Source: a bacterium (GTDB lineage Bacteria; Armatimonadota; Zipacnadia; Zipacnadales; UBA11051). Taken from it: 45,238 bases of DNA. How positions within the stretch are numbered: position 1 is the first letter of the stretch; the number at the start of each line of letters is the position of its first letter. Below, piece after piece: positions 26,004-34,687 of the stretch. The stretch lies in NCBI GenBank assembly GCA_021372615.1, contig JAJFUB010000069.1:1-45238 (forward strand). The letters are read 5' to 3'. The notes under the pieces were generated by a model, which was not told the origin of the DNA, made no database searches, and was given only the letters and a program-made list of their open reading frames with translations. A program made the translations under genes and the position numbers.

Positions 26004-26031
26004 ACTTGCCACTTGCCACTCGCCACTTGCC
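26004..26031. repeat. Four tandem 7-base repeats
   Basis: ACTTGCC, ACTTGCC, ACTCGCC, ACTTGCC in direct succession, ending one base before the TAA of the Kelch gene (stop at 26033-26035 on the minus strand). On the gene's sense strand it immediately follows the stop codon. Confidence 0.8.
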
Positions 26032-26032
26032 G

Positions 26033-27052
26033 TTACTCCCCCCGCACCAGCTTCCACACATCCGGCTGCATGTTGTTCCCCACCACCATCCACAGCGCGT
26101 CGTCGAATGCGAACAGGCTGGCGGCGTGGCGGGGTTTCCAGGGGGTGTTCGGCAACTCCGTCCAGGTCACCCCGTCGCCGGAGTACCACACGTCCTTGCG
26201 GTTGCCGCCGTCCTTGTGGTAGCCCTCCATCACCCACATCTTGCCATCCCACGCCGCGACCTCGTGGTACTGGCGCGGCGGGAAGGGGGCGTGCTCGGTG
26301 TGGCAGGTCCAGGTGACGCCGTCGGGTGTGCTCCAGACATCGTTGTAGAACTGTCGCGTCGGTGTCGTCGGCGTGTCGTAGGTCCCGCCGCCCAGGATCC
26401 ACATGCGGTCTTCGAAGATGACCTGGCCCGAGCTCATGCCGCGCGGGCTCCACGGAGCGTGCTCCAGCACCAGCGTCCAGTTGGCGCCGTCCTCCGAGCA
26501 CCACACGTCGTTGTAGAACGTCTCGGGCGGGCCCGGGGCGAAGGCCGGCATGGTCTGCCCGCCCATCACCCAGATCTTCCCGCGAAACGAGTACGCGAAC
26601 TGCAGCGCCCGGCTGCCCCAGGGCACGTTGTCGCACACCCTCGTCCAGGTTACGCCGTCGCTGCTGTTCCAGACGTCGTTCTGGTAGTGGTGCTGGTTGC
26701 AGTCCCCGCCCACGACCCACAGCTTCCCCTGGTGCACGACCCACCCGGCGGTGTGCCGTCCCTCCCATGGGGCCTGCTCATTCACTTCGGTCCAATGCAG
26801 GCCATCGGGCGAGGACCACACTTCACTGTTGCAGATCCGTGGGAAGTTGACCTTGTCCCCCGGGTTCCAGCCCCCGAGCAGCCACATCTTGCCGTCCAGC
26901 GTCAGGGCCCCGGCCCCGTCGCGCGGGGCGAAGGGGGCTGTCATTGTGACCAACTCCCAATGGTAGGGCATGGCCTGGGCCTCCGTTTGCGCCCGGGCGA
27001 GGGGCAGGCAGGATACCAGCAACACACCGAACGTCAGCAGGCGGTGGCACAT
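26033..27052 (-). CDS. Exported six-repeat Kelch beta-propeller protein
   Basis: 339 residues with a signal peptide ([18 protein letters not shown]). Residues ~45-335 hold six Kelch-like repeats, each with K/R-M/I/L-W-V/L-x-GG followed by N-DVW-S-DG-x-[56 protein letters not shown]. Six repeats predict a six-bladed propeller. Similar proteins bind glycans or other ligands outside the cell; no catalytic site is evident. GGAGG lies 8 bases before the ATG at 27052. It is divergent from a pseudopilin gene 127 bases away, which might share regulation. Confidence 0.85.
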   Translation of the reverse strand: MCHRLLTFGVLLVSCLPLARAQTEAQAMPYHWELVTMTAPFAPRDGAGALTLDGKMWLLGGWNPGDKVNFPRICNSEVWSSPDGLHWTEVNEQAPWEGRHTAGWVVHQGKLWVVGGDCNQHHYQNDVWNSSDGVTWTRVCDNVPWGSRALQFAYSFRGKIWVMGGQTMPAFAPGPPETFYNDVWCSEDGANWTLVLEHAPWSPRGMSSGQVIFEDRMWILGGGTYDTPTTPTRQFYNDVWSTPDGVTWTCHTEHAPFPPRQYHEVAAWDGKMWVMEGYHKDGGNRKDVWYSGDGVTWTELPNTPWKPRHAASLFAFDDALWMVVGNNMQPDVWKLVRGE

Positions 27053-27179
27053 GGTCGGCACCTCCAGCCTCGCGGGAGCACATCTTTGGGAAGGTAGCCT
27101 TCGCGAGCAGGAGGCGACAGACCTGCCGGTGAATCTATTCTCAGTGGTGACAACAGACCAATACATGAGGGATGACACC

Positions 27180-27872
27180 ATGCGCACGCAACGCGGCTTT
27201 ACGCTCATCGAGCTGTTAGTTGTGATCGCGATCATCGCCATTCTGGCGGCGATCCTGTTCCCGGTTTTCGCCAAGGCCCGCGAGAAAGCCCGGCAGACGT
27301 CGTGTCTGAACAACTGTAAGCAGCTGGGCATCGCCGCCATGGCCTACGTCCAGGACTACGACGAGAAGTACCCCCTCTACTACCTCGGTAAGTGGGCCGA
27401 CCCGGCCATCAACCCCCTCGGGTACGACTCGGCCGACGGCCTGAACTACCACTGGTGGGACGCCCCGATGGTTCCCTACATCAAGAACATGCAGATCTGG
27501 CGCTGCCCGAGCACTAGCAGCCCCATCTCCTACGGCAATGACTACGGCTGGAACCACAACGTCTTCGGCGGGGGCGGCAAGTCCATGGGCTCGATCCAGA
27601 ACCCGGCAGGGCTGATGTTCCTGACGGACAAGGGCAGCGGCGGCGGGCCGTACGTCATGTCCGGGGGCTACTACATGTGCAGTGACCGACACAATGGGGG
27701 CGCCAATGTGGTGTTTGCCGACGGACATGCCAAGTGGTGCAAGACCACCCAGGGCGTGATCACGGGGCTGCCGCCGAACGCCGGGTACGGCGTATACCCC
27801 TACAACCAGTTCCCGGCGGGCACGAACTACGTCACCCCCTCGGACCCCGCTGACATCTGTTTCGAGCCGTGA
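27180..27872 (+). CDS. Type II/IV pseudopilin with H-X9-DG motif (third copy)
   Basis: 230 residues. Leader MRTQRG, then [19 protein letters not shown] (residues 7-25), [20 protein letters not shown], and an H-X9-DG motif [12 protein letters not shown] near residue 180. The ATG at 27180 gives a correct 6-residue leader and has GAGGG ~8 bases upstream; longer in-frame starts would bury the leader. It shares the [13 protein letters not shown] segment and NGGAN-DGHAKW with the following gene, so these two are closer to each other than to the pair at 3509-5062. A perfect 17-bp hairpin follows. Confidence 0.9.
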   Translation: MRTQRGFTLIELLVVIAIIAILAAILFPVFAKAREKARQTSCLNNCKQLGIAAMAYVQDYDEKYPLYYLGKWADPAINPLGYDSADGLNYHWWDAPMVPYIKNMQIWRCPSTSSPISYGNDYGWNHNVFGGGGKSMGSIQNPAGLMFLTDKGSGGGPYVMSGGYYMCSDRHNGGANVVFADGHAKWCKTTQGVITGLPPNAGYGVYPYNQFPAGTNYVTPSDPADICFEP

Positions 27873-27893
27873 CCGTGGCGACAAGCCAACGCG

Positions 27894-27929
27894 GCGGACA
27901 GGGCACTCCCCCGGGAGTGCCCTGTCCGC
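27894..27929 (+). terminator. Perfect 17-bp hairpin after third pseudopilin gene
   Basis: GCGGACAGGGCACTCCC (27894-27910) pairs with its exact complement at 27913-27929, leaving a 2-base apex that will open to a small loop. It lies 21 bases after the stop. There is no U-tract. The core CAGGGCACTCC/GGAGTGCCCTG is shared with the terminator at 28788. Confidence 0.7.
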
Positions 27930-28079
27930 TGTGAGAACGCGCCGCAGGGCGCGAGTCGCGTCGCACGAGCGGGCACCGGACGCCTCGGACGGGGCTCGTG
28001 CTCGGCGGAGGGATGTCGCAGCACGCCAGCGAAGTGTCATCAGCCATGCTGGCCTTACCATCATCTCAAGGAGGTCGTA

Positions 28080-28766
28080 ATGCCTACACGTCGTGGCTTC
28101 ACGCTCATTGAACTGCTGGTCGTCATTGCGATCATCGCCATCCTGGCGGCGATCCTCTTCCCCGTTTTCGCCAAAGCCCGTGAGAAGGCAAGGCAGACGT
28201 CGTGTCTGAGCAACCTGAAGCAACTCGCGCTCGGGATGCTGCAGTATGCCCAGGACTACGACGAGACGTTCCCCCGCCGCAGCGGCGTCGGCTTCTACGA
28301 CGCGTCGCTGGGCACGTTCAACTACCACACCACGCTCAATGTGCACTGGCACGGTTGGGGTACCTGCATCCTGCCGTACGTCAAGAACACGCAGATCTAC
28401 AAGTGCCCTAGCAACACCTTCGACAACTGCGGCCTCAACTACGGCGTGCCGGACGCCGCGCTGAACTCCTCGGGCACCATGGTAAGCTACTTCAGCAACA
28501 ACGCCATCAAGCTCGGTCAGCTACAGCGCCCGTCCGAGAGCCTGATGATCACCGAGTCCGGCGGCGGCGGCGGTGACTGCTACGTGCTGTCGTGGCAGTA
28601 CTACTGCTGCGCCGCGCCACACAACGGGGGCGCCAACATGGCGCTCATGGACGGCCACGCCAAGTGGGCACGGTTTGGCTGGGGCCCAATCCCCGGATGG
28701 ACCGCGCCGGACGCCGGCTATCCACAGTACCACCCCCCGCTGGAGAACATCTCGAACGTCTGGTAG
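28080..28766 (+). CDS. Type II/IV pseudopilin with H-X9-DG motif (fourth copy)
   Basis: 228 residues. Leader MPTRRG, then [19 protein letters not shown] and [28 protein letters not shown], and H-X9-DG as [20 protein letters not shown] is 4-5 bases before the ATG, close to an ideal ribosome site. It is a tandem paralogue of the preceding gene, with its own terminator. The middle region ([26 protein letters not shown]) is unlike the other three copies, which suggests distinct fibre-tip or ligand roles; that is inference. Confidence 0.9.
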   Translation: MPTRRGFTLIELLVVIAIIAILAAILFPVFAKAREKARQTSCLSNLKQLALGMLQYAQDYDETFPRRSGVGFYDASLGTFNYHTTLNVHWHGWGTCILPYVKNTQIYKCPSNTFDNCGLNYGVPDAALNSSGTMVSYFSNNAIKLGQLQRPSESLMITESGGGGGDCYVLSWQYYCCAAPHNGGANMALMDGHAKWARFGWGPIPGWTAPDAGYPQYHPPLENISNVW

Positions 28767-28787
28767 ACGTTCGTGCGGTCTCACCCT

Positions 28788-28816
28788 CAGGGCACTCCTT
28801 CGGGAGTGCCCTGTTT
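28788..28816 (+). terminator. Intrinsic terminator with UUCG loop
   Basis: CAGGGCACTCC (28788-28798), loop TTCG, GGAGTGCCCTG (28803-28813), then TTTGTCT. An 11-bp stem closed by C(UUCG)G and followed by a T-run, 21 bases after the pseudopilin stop, is a textbook Rho-independent terminator. Confidence 0.85.
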
Positions 28817-28909
28817 GTCTCGCCCCGCGGGAGGTCCCTCGGCGGAGACTGCGAACCTTTGCCCAAGCGGGCGGCACCCGGCCGCCACGAAGCCCCGGAG
28901 GAGCAACCC

Positions 28910-30157
28910 ATGGCAAACCTGGCAATCAATGGCGGACCCAAGACGATAGATCGGCCGCTCGGCCGGCCCTGGCCCGAGTTCGGCACGGCCGAGCGCGAGG
29001 CGCTCAATGCCGTGCTGGAGTCGCGTATCTGGTGGCGCGGCGGCTACAAGCAGCCCGAGGACTCCTGGGTCGGCAAGTTCGAGAACTTCTTCGCTCGGTT
29101 CCAGGACTGCGACTATGGCGTGTCCTGCACCAATGGCACCCAGGCCATCGAACTGGCCCTCAAGGCCATCGGCATCAAGCCTGGCGATGAGGTCATCTGT
29201 CCGGCCAGCACGTTCGTCGCCACCGCCACCGCGGTCATTCTCGTCAACGCCATCCCCATCATCGTGGACATCGAGCCGGACTACTACCAGATTGACCCCG
29301 CGGCCATCGAGGCAGCCATCACCCCGCGCACCGTCGGGATCATCCCGGTCCACTACGGCGGCTACCCGGCGGACATGGACCGCATCAACGCCATCGCGGC
29401 CCAGCACGGCCTGTTCGTGATCGAGGACTGTGCCCACGCCCACGGCTCACAGTGGAAGGGCAAGGGCTGCGGCTCGCTGGGCAACATGGGCAGCTTCTCG
29501 CTGCAGATGGGCAAGACGCTCACGAGCGGCGAGGGCGGGATCGTCACCACCAACGACGCCGACCTGGCGGGCAAGGCCTTCGCGTACCACCACATCGGCC
29601 GCTTCCCCGGCCGCCCGTTCTACGAGCACCACCTCGTGGCCAGCAACCTGCGCATGACCGAGTGGCAGGGCGCCATCGCCTACACCCAGGCCCAGCGTCT
29701 GCTGGAGCAGACCTTCCGGCGCGAGAGCAACGCGAAGTACTTCGAGGCCGGGCTACGCGAGATTGACGGCGTCGCCCCGATGGAGCGCCGCCCGGAGGTT
29801 ACGCGCTGGGGCTTCTACTTCTACCACTTCAAGTTCCAGTCGGCGCAGTTCGGTGGGATCACCAAGGCGCGCTTCCAGGAGGCCCTGGCGGCCGAGGGCC
29901 TGGGCACCGGCTCAGGCCACCTGCACCCGATCCAGAAGAACCCGCTGTTCACGAACCGCCACTTCGGCCCGGTCTGCTGGCCGTCGGGTGTGGACGCCCC
30001 GGACTATGAGCAGCTCGCCACGCCGGTCGCCGAGCGCATCCTGGCCGAAGAGGGCATTAGCATGGGCCATTCCATGTTCCTGGGCGGCAAGGACGACATG
30101 GACCTGATGCTGGCGGCGATCCGGAAGGTACGGGAGAATGTGGGGGAGTTGGGGTAG
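28910..30157 (+). CDS. DegT/DnrJ/EryC1/StrS family PLP aminotransferase
   Basis: 415 residues. It is a fold-type I aminotransferase of the sugar/AHBA-synthase-like group. CTNGTQAIELALKAIG (~73-88) binds the PLP phosphate, VIEDCAHAHGS (~170-180) gives the Asp that contacts the pyridine nitrogen, and SFSLQMGKTLTSGEGG places the Schiff-base Lys at about 202. HLHPIQKNPLF and the C-terminal MDLMLAAIRKV are also typical. It transfers an amino group to a keto-sugar or related ketone; the substrate is unknown, and no neighbouring nucleotide-sugar genes narrow it. GGAGGAG lies 6 bases before the ATG at 28910. Confidence 0.9.
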   Translation: MANLAINGGPKTIDRPLGRPWPEFGTAEREALNAVLESRIWWRGGYKQPEDSWVGKFENFFARFQDCDYGVSCTNGTQAIELALKAIGIKPGDEVICPASTFVATATAVILVNAIPIIVDIEPDYYQIDPAAIEAAITPRTVGIIPVHYGGYPADMDRINAIAAQHGLFVIEDCAHAHGSQWKGKGCGSLGNMGSFSLQMGKTLTSGEGGIVTTNDADLAGKAFAYHHIGRFPGRPFYEHHLVASNLRMTEWQGAIAYTQAQRLLEQTFRRESNAKYFEAGLREIDGVAPMERRPEVTRWGFYFYHFKFQSAQFGGITKARFQEALAAEGLGTGSGHLHPIQKNPLFTNRHFGPVCWPSGVDAPDYEQLATPVAERILAEEGISMGHSMFLGGKDDMDLMLAAIRKVRENVGELG

Positions 30158-30168
30158 AGGCGTGTAGG

Positions 30169-30230
30169 GGCCCCGACAGAGGTAGCGCGAGGAGCACGAC
30201 ATCTGGCGTGTTCCTCGCGCTGCTGGGGCC
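30169..30230. terminator. Long hairpin between convergent genes
   Basis: AGCGCGAGGA (30184-30193) pairs with TCCTCGCGCT (30212-30221); GCACG/CGTGT inside adds five pairs, and GGCCCC (30169-30174) can pair with GGGGCC (30225-30230) outside. It lies between the aminotransferase (+) and the exported protein (-) and probably terminates both. Confidence 0.65.
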
Positions 30231-30243
30231 GTCATGCCCCCGT

Positions 30244-31461
30244 CTATTTGGGTTTGGCGGGAGCTGTGGGATCAGCCACCCCGGCAGCTTCGCACGCCAT
30301 GGTCCAGGACGCTGTGACCATCTTCTCCCTGTCAGCGACGTTCAGGATCTCGCCGTAGTTCTGCTTCACCCACTCCGCAGCCCGCGTGCAGTGGGAGCTC
30401 CGTATGGACTTGACCTTCGCGGCATCGGAGGCTACATCTCGAAGTGCCTCCGCAGTGGGCTGGACGAGCGAGAGACCAACCGCACCGGCAAATGCGCTGT
30501 CGTGACGGACGGCCGCGGCATCCTTCAGGAAGGCCGGGTGGGTCTCGATAGCCAGTAGGATGTAGCTCCCCTGCTCCATCTTGTCGCCCTGCCCCCCTGT
30601 GGGATCTGGCCGGGCGGCCGCGTCACCAGCGGCGGTCGGGCCGTAGTTCCAGCACAAGTATGAGTTGGGATCGTTCGCGCTGGGGAACCGAGCAAAGTTC
30701 TCCAGGTTGCTCCAACTGGCCGCATAGGTGTATGTCTTGCCGTTCGCGTCGGTGGCGGGGTACTTGGTGACGTTATTCTGGTCGTAGATGACGATGTAGT
30801 GGGGATACAGATACGCCCCCTTCCCGTCCTCCTTCGGTACCAGGGACTTGCGTTGCGCTAGGTTGCGTCTCTTGGCTGGCCATAGCGTGGAAGACAGGGT
30901 ATTGGCAGTCGTCTGAAACGTCTGAAGACGACCAGACGTGACGTTGCCAAAGACGCCTTGGGCCGCGGGGACGATTCCCGCCAGACTCCCCAGTATGTCC
31001 ACGATGCCGCCCTGTCGCACGTCATCCACAATGATGTCTACGGCAAGCAGCAGCTCGGGGGGGGGACCCAGGTTCGTCTGCACGGGTGCCCACGGTAGAC
31101 ACGATATACCTTCCCCTACGAGCTGCATCGCGCGGTCGCGCCCCGTCACCAGACCCCACGCAACAGGGCCGCCCCCTTTCCTTCCCAAGTAGTCATATGT
31201 AACGTTGACCGCGATCTCCTTGTCACCAGAGTCACCGACAAGCTGCCTCAGCCAGTTGCTACCTGATCCGGTGAACTGGGCGTAGGCGAGACGGATGCTG
31301 ATATAGCCATCTCCAGGCACGACGGCCGCGGTCTTCTCGGAACTCTGATACATGCCGGCTGCAACCTGCCCCTTGGCACCATCGGCAGATACGGGACAAC
31401 GCGTACAGGCCAGACACAAGAGACAGCAGACGAAAAGGACTGCGCTTCCTATCCTCTTCAT
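30244..31461 (-). CDS. Exported protein of unknown function
   Basis: 405 residues. MKRIGSAVLFVCCLLCLACTRCPVSADG is a signal peptide; Cys19 in LCLAC could be lipidated, although the lipobox is imperfect (Cys at -3). The mature part includes IAVNVTYDYLGRKGGG, LLLAVDIIVDDVRQGG, SYLCWNYGPTAAGD and a Pro-rich end (TAPAKPK). No known domain was recognised. Codon use is a little less GC-rich than neighbours. ATG 31461 (or 31473, MGAAMKR) begins the signal. It is convergent with the aminotransferase. 31462-31724 upstream shows no other gene. Confidence 0.65.
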   Translation of the reverse strand: MKRIGSAVLFVCCLLCLACTRCPVSADGAKGQVAAGMYQSSEKTAAVVPGDGYISIRLAYAQFTGSGSNWLRQLVGDSGDKEIAVNVTYDYLGRKGGGPVAWGLVTGRDRAMQLVGEGISCLPWAPVQTNLGPPPELLLAVDIIVDDVRQGGIVDILGSLAGIVPAAQGVFGNVTSGRLQTFQTTANTLSSTLWPAKRRNLAQRKSLVPKEDGKGAYLYPHYIVIYDQNNVTKYPATDANGKTYTYAASWSNLENFARFPSANDPNSYLCWNYGPTAAGDAAARPDPTGGQGDKMEQGSYILLAIETHPAFLKDAAAVRHDSAFAGAVGLSLVQPTAEALRDVASDAAKVKSIRSSHCTRAAEWVKQNYGEILNVADREKMVTASWTMACEAAGVADPTAPAKPK

Positions 31462-31724
31462 GGCGGCACCCATCCTTACTTCCCGACGTACGCGTTCAGG
31501 GCCGGCGATCGGGCGTCGGCCAGCGCCCCTGGCCGTCGGTGGTATGACCGACAGGGGATTGCCTGTCGTAAGCGACACCACAGTACCACCAGCCCTCCGC
31601 AGGGGAAATACGCATGCCTACGTGATCGCCATGCGTAGTACCACGTGTTCGCCTACCTAGGGGAGCCCCTGTCGCGGGTGCGCCAACCCGGCGTCGGCCC
31701 AGTAGGTGTAGCCCACAACGACGG

Positions 31725-31850
31725 CTCCGTCCCGTTGCTCTCGCGGCATCAGTCGGGTATACTGCCCATGAACTTGGGCAATTGCGGAAGCTGGTTGAGC
31801 AGCACCGCCAGCTGATCGAGGACAAGTGGAATGAGTACTTCGGCAGTTGA
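31725..31850 (+). pseudogene. DUF4160 3' remnant upstream of DUF2442
   Basis: The 41 codons ending at the TGA 31848-31850 read LRPVALAASVGYTAHELGQL, then RKLVEQHRQLIEDKWNEYFG, which matches the C-terminal end of DUF4160 proteins (L-x-PV-LA-S-G, L-x-L-x2-L-x-E-H, W-x-EYFG). No start codon or the N-terminal part (normally MPT..FFFYS..HVHV) is visible in this frame upstream, so the gene appears truncated. DUF4160 and DUF2442 are often adjacent, as here. Confidence 0.55.
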
Positions 31851-32073
31851 GGCCACACCCGCAGTGGCCGTGCGAGTCTGGTTTGCGGATGACATGCTCC
31901 ATGTCCTGCTCGCTGATGGCCGCGTCGTGGCCGCACCGACTGAGTGGTACCCGCGTCTGCGCGACGCCACCGACGAGCAGCGCAGCAACTGGCGGCTCAT
32001 CGGGCGCGGCGTCGGCATTCACTGGGAAGACGTGGACGAGGACATATCTGTGGCCGGACTCCTGCGCCACTAG
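31831..32073 (+). CDS. DUF2442 family protein
   Basis: 80 residues. VRVWFADDMLHVLLADGRVV, PTEWYPRLRDATDEQRSNW and GIHWEDVDEDISVAGLL match the DUF2442 fold well over its whole length. The ATG overlaps the 3' end of the DUF4160 remnant by 20 bases, consistent with former coupling. The function is unproven; DUF4160/DUF2442 pairs are often suspected of being toxin-antitoxin-like. A hairpin follows the stop. Confidence 0.88.
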   Translation: MSTSAVEATPAVAVRVWFADDMLHVLLADGRVVAAPTEWYPRLRDATDEQRSNWRLIGRGVGIHWEDVDEDISVAGLLRH

Positions 32074-32097
32074 GCCGCGCGCGCTGGACGACCTGAC

Positions 32098-32121
32098 GGC
32101 CCGCCTCCCATGAGGCGGGCC
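32098..32121 (+). terminator. GGCCCGCCTC hairpin after DUF2442
   Basis: GGCCCGCCTC (32098-32107), loop CCAT, GAGGCGGGCC (32112-32121): a perfect 10-bp stem 25 bases after the DUF2442 stop, with no strong U-tract. The same arms recur at 33251-33278. Confidence 0.6.
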
Positions 32122-32200
32122 GCTGCGTTGGGGTAGGGAACCTCTGGCGCCGTGCCTGAGTCGCATGACAGACGCGATCAGTGCCGCATGGGAGGACACG

Positions 32201-33220
32201 ATGCGCGGAACCACGGCTCTTGGCATGGCGCTGCTGGCGATCGCTGTCGGGCTGATGCTCGGCGGCTGCGGCGGCGGGGGCGGGAGTACGGGGGGAGATG
32301 ACGACGACGACGACGGCGACGGCTGGACGCAGCCCGCCACCGGCCCCGGCAGCGCCGTCTATGACCACACAGGCGTTGCTGTGTACCAGTCCGGCAGCAC
32401 CGCGACCGACTACTGGCTCTACACACCCACCGGCCCCGTCCCCGCGACGGCGCCGGTCGTCATCTTCAACCACGGCTGGAGCGCCCTGACGCCCTCGTAC
32501 TACGAGGCGTGGATCATCCATCTCGTCCGCAAGGGCAACATCGTCATCTTCCCCCGCTGGCAGTCGTATGTCGGCGACCTGAACGGCTCATCGTTCCTGC
32601 CCAACGCCGCCACAGCCGTCCGCGCGGCGCTCACGCGGCTGGAGACCAGCGGCCCCGTCACGCCCGACCGCACGCAGGTCGCCGTGTTCGGCCACTCCAT
32701 CGGGGGCGTGCTCGCGGCGGACATGGCGGCCGCCTGGGCCACGCTCTCGATCCCCCAACCGCTGGCCTGCTTCTCCGTCGAGCCCGGGACGGTCAGTTCG
32801 GCCACCGGCGTGACGGTCGCCAATGATGTGACCATCTCCGACTTCTCGCAGATCGCCGCCGCGACACTCCTGATCTCCCTGCTGGGCGAAGATGACCTCC
32901 TCGTCGGCGACACGCTGGCCCGGCAGATATACCAAGAAAGCACCACGGTCCCGGCGGCCAACAAGAACCTCCTGACCGTGCACTCCGACAGCCACGGCAC
33001 TCCGGCCCTGACGGCCAACCACCTCTTCCCGTTGGCCTCCGTGGACGGCGCCAACGTGGACGCGCTGGACTACTATGCGCTGTGGAAGATCGGCGACGCC
33101 CTGCTGGACGCCGCCTTCCGGGGGACGAACCGGGAGTATGCCCTCGGCGACACCGACGCACAGCGCTACATGGGCGCCTGGCCGGACGGGACACCCGTCA
33201 CCGACATGACGGTGCAGTAG
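32201..33220 (+). CDS. Lipoprotein alpha/beta-hydrolase (esterase/lipase-like)
   Basis: 339 residues. The lipobox LGGC (Cys23) is followed by a Gly and poly-Asp linker (residues ~24-42), so the enzyme is tethered to a membrane on the outer side. The alpha/beta-hydrolase domain has FNHGWSAL (oxyanion region) and FGHSIGG with nucleophile S166; the acid is probably in LLGEDDLL and the His in VHSDSHGTP. The chlorogenate/PET-type hydrolase family is similar in layout, but the substrate is not known. ATG 32201 is preferred because GGGAGG lies 5 bases upstream and it begins the signal peptide. Confidence 0.85.
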   Translation: MRGTTALGMALLAIAVGLMLGGCGGGGGSTGGDDDDDDGDGWTQPATGPGSAVYDHTGVAVYQSGSTATDYWLYTPTGPVPATAPVVIFNHGWSALTPSYYEAWIIHLVRKGNIVIFPRWQSYVGDLNGSSFLPNAATAVRAALTRLETSGPVTPDRTQVAVFGHSIGGVLAADMAAAWATLSIPQPLACFSVEPGTVSSATGVTVANDVTISDFSQIAAATLLISLLGEDDLLVGDTLARQIYQESTTVPAANKNLLTVHSDSHGTPALTANHLFPLASVDGANVDALDYYALWKIGDALLDAAFRGTNREYALGDTDAQRYMGAWPDGTPVTDMTVQ

Positions 33221-33250
33221 GCCGGGCCATGGGGCATCCCAGACCCACGA

Positions 33251-33278
33251 ACGGCCCGCCTCCCCCGAGGCGGGCCGT
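33251..33278 (+). terminator. GGCCCGCCTC hairpin after esterase gene
   Basis: ACGGCCCGCCTC (33251-33262), loop CCCC, GAGGCGGGCCGT (33267-33278): a perfect 12-bp stem 30 bases after the esterase stop, followed by CTGG. Its central ten base pairs are identical to the hairpin at 32098. Confidence 0.65.
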
Positions 33279-33352
33279 CTGGCTGCGGCACGGAGGGATG
33301 GCCGGGCGCGGAGAGAAGAGGACCGCACGACCAACACGGGAGGGCATCCATC

Positions 33353-34444
33353 GTGAGCAGCTTCAGCGGACTTGGCATGAACCTGGGGAACCTGTCGCGG
33401 CTGTCGCGGGCGCAGACGCGCTCGCTGTCGGCCGAGAACCCCGCCGGCGAGAAGGGTCGGGGCGGGATGGCCACGGAGGGCACCGGCGCGGGCTGTGCGC
33501 GCGACCTGGGGCAGGGCTGGAAGGTCTCGCCCAGCGTGCGCATCGCGCCCGGTGACACCTACACGCTGGCCGACCTCGACGGCCCCGGCGCCATTCAGTC
33601 CATGTGGCTGTCCGGGCAGGTCTCGCTCAAGGGCCCCGGCAGCCGGCGCTACATCCTGCGCATCTACTGGGATGGCCAGGCCCAGCCCTCGGTCGAGTGC
33701 CCCATCGGCGACTTCTTCGCCTCGCCGTGGGGGCCGTTCTTTCAGATCAACTCGCTCCCAGTCGCGGTGAACCCCAACCGCGCCTTCAACTGCTTCTGGG
33801 AGATGCCCTTCCGGCAGCACTGCCGGATCACGCTCGAGAACCGCGACGCCGACCCCCTGGTCCACTACTACCAGGTCAACTACACGCTGACCGACGTGCC
33901 CGAGGACGCCGCCTACTTCCACGCCCAGTGCCGCCGCGCGAACCCCCTGCCGTACATGGACGTCCACACGATCCTCGACGGCGTGCGCGGCTGGGGGCAC
34001 TATGTGGGCACCTCGATGGGCTGGGGCGTGAACAACTGCGGCTGGTGGGGCGAGGGGGAGATCAAGTTCTACATGGACGGCGACACCGACTTCCCCACCA
34101 TCTGCGGCACCGGCACCGAGGACTACTTCGGCGGCGCCTATGACTGGGATGTCAACGGCCAGTACGTCGCGTACACGACCCCGTTCCTGGGCATGACGCC
34201 GATGCCCCGGCCGGACGGCCTCTACCAGTCCCAGCAGCGCTTCGCGATGTACCGCTGGCATGTGATGGATCCGATCCGCTTCGAGCAGGACCTGCGGGTG
34301 ACGATCCAGGCGCTCGGCTGGCGCAACGGGGGTCGCTACCTGCCCCTGCAGGATGACATCTCGTCGGTGGCCTACTGGTACCAGACGCTGCCCACGGCCC
34401 CGTTCCCGCAGCTTCCGGACAATGACGGCCTGGAGATCATCTGA
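33353..34444 (+). CDS. GH172 (DUF2961) family glycoside hydrolase-like protein
   Basis: 363 residues, no signal peptide, so cytoplasmic. GH172 enzymes hydrolyse or transfer fructofuranosyl and D-arabinofuranosyl groups. Family landmarks: SMWLSGQ, ILRIYWDGQAQPSVECPIGDFF, HYYQVNYTLT, GEGEIKFYMDGD and GTGTEDYFGGAY. E236 in GEGE and E256 in GTGTED are 20 residues apart and are the likely catalytic pair. YRWHVMDPIRFEQDLRVTIQ is also typical. It starts at GTG, with GGGAGGG 8 bases upstream. It could process oligosaccharides imported after extracellular depolymerisation; the sugar is unknown. Confidence 0.9.
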   Translation: MSSFSGLGMNLGNLSRLSRAQTRSLSAENPAGEKGRGGMATEGTGAGCARDLGQGWKVSPSVRIAPGDTYTLADLDGPGAIQSMWLSGQVSLKGPGSRRYILRIYWDGQAQPSVECPIGDFFASPWGPFFQINSLPVAVNPNRAFNCFWEMPFRQHCRITLENRDADPLVHYYQVNYTLTDVPEDAAYFHAQCRRANPLPYMDVHTILDGVRGWGHYVGTSMGWGVNNCGWWGEGEIKFYMDGDTDFPTICGTGTEDYFGGAYDWDVNGQYVAYTTPFLGMTPMPRPDGLYQSQQRFAMYRWHVMDPIRFEQDLRVTIQALGWRNGGRYLPLQDDISSVAYWYQTLPTAPFPQLPDNDGLEII

Positions 34445-34480
34445 AGACAGCCGCCAGACGGGATGGACCGTCCCCCCGTA

Positions 34481-34560
34481 GGGCAGGCGGCCTCGCCTGC
34501 CCGCCGGGCGCGACGCGCGGGCGAGGCCGCCCATCCTTCCACGCGCGGGCGAGGCCGCCC
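34481..34560. repeat. Palindrome cluster with 20-base direct repeat
   Basis: GGGCAGGCG (34481-34489) pairs with CGCCTGCCC (34494-34502). ACGCGCGGGCGAGGCCGCCC occurs at 34513-34532 and exactly again at 34541-34560 (28-base period). 19 bases of the first palindrome match 4274-4292. The block lies between GH172 and PL8 genes; the rest of 34445-34687 shows no gene. Confidence 0.75.
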
Positions 34561-34687
34561 GCGCTACGGATGCGGGGAGGGCACGTCGGCGTCGGCACGG
34601 TCGAGGCGGTGCTGGATGCCCGCGTTACGGGTGCGGGAGGAGCACTCCGGAGACACGACACCCAGACGGGTCGCGTGAGGTGACGGT

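Noticed and set aside
26004-26031. Tandem repeat considered as a CRISPR array
   Set aside because: Units are 7 bases with no spacers and no cas genes; it is a microsatellite.
31462-31724. A full DUF4160 gene in another frame
   Set aside because: Plus-strand frames upstream of 31725 show stops and no recognisable FFFYS or HVHV segment, so only the 3' remnant is called.
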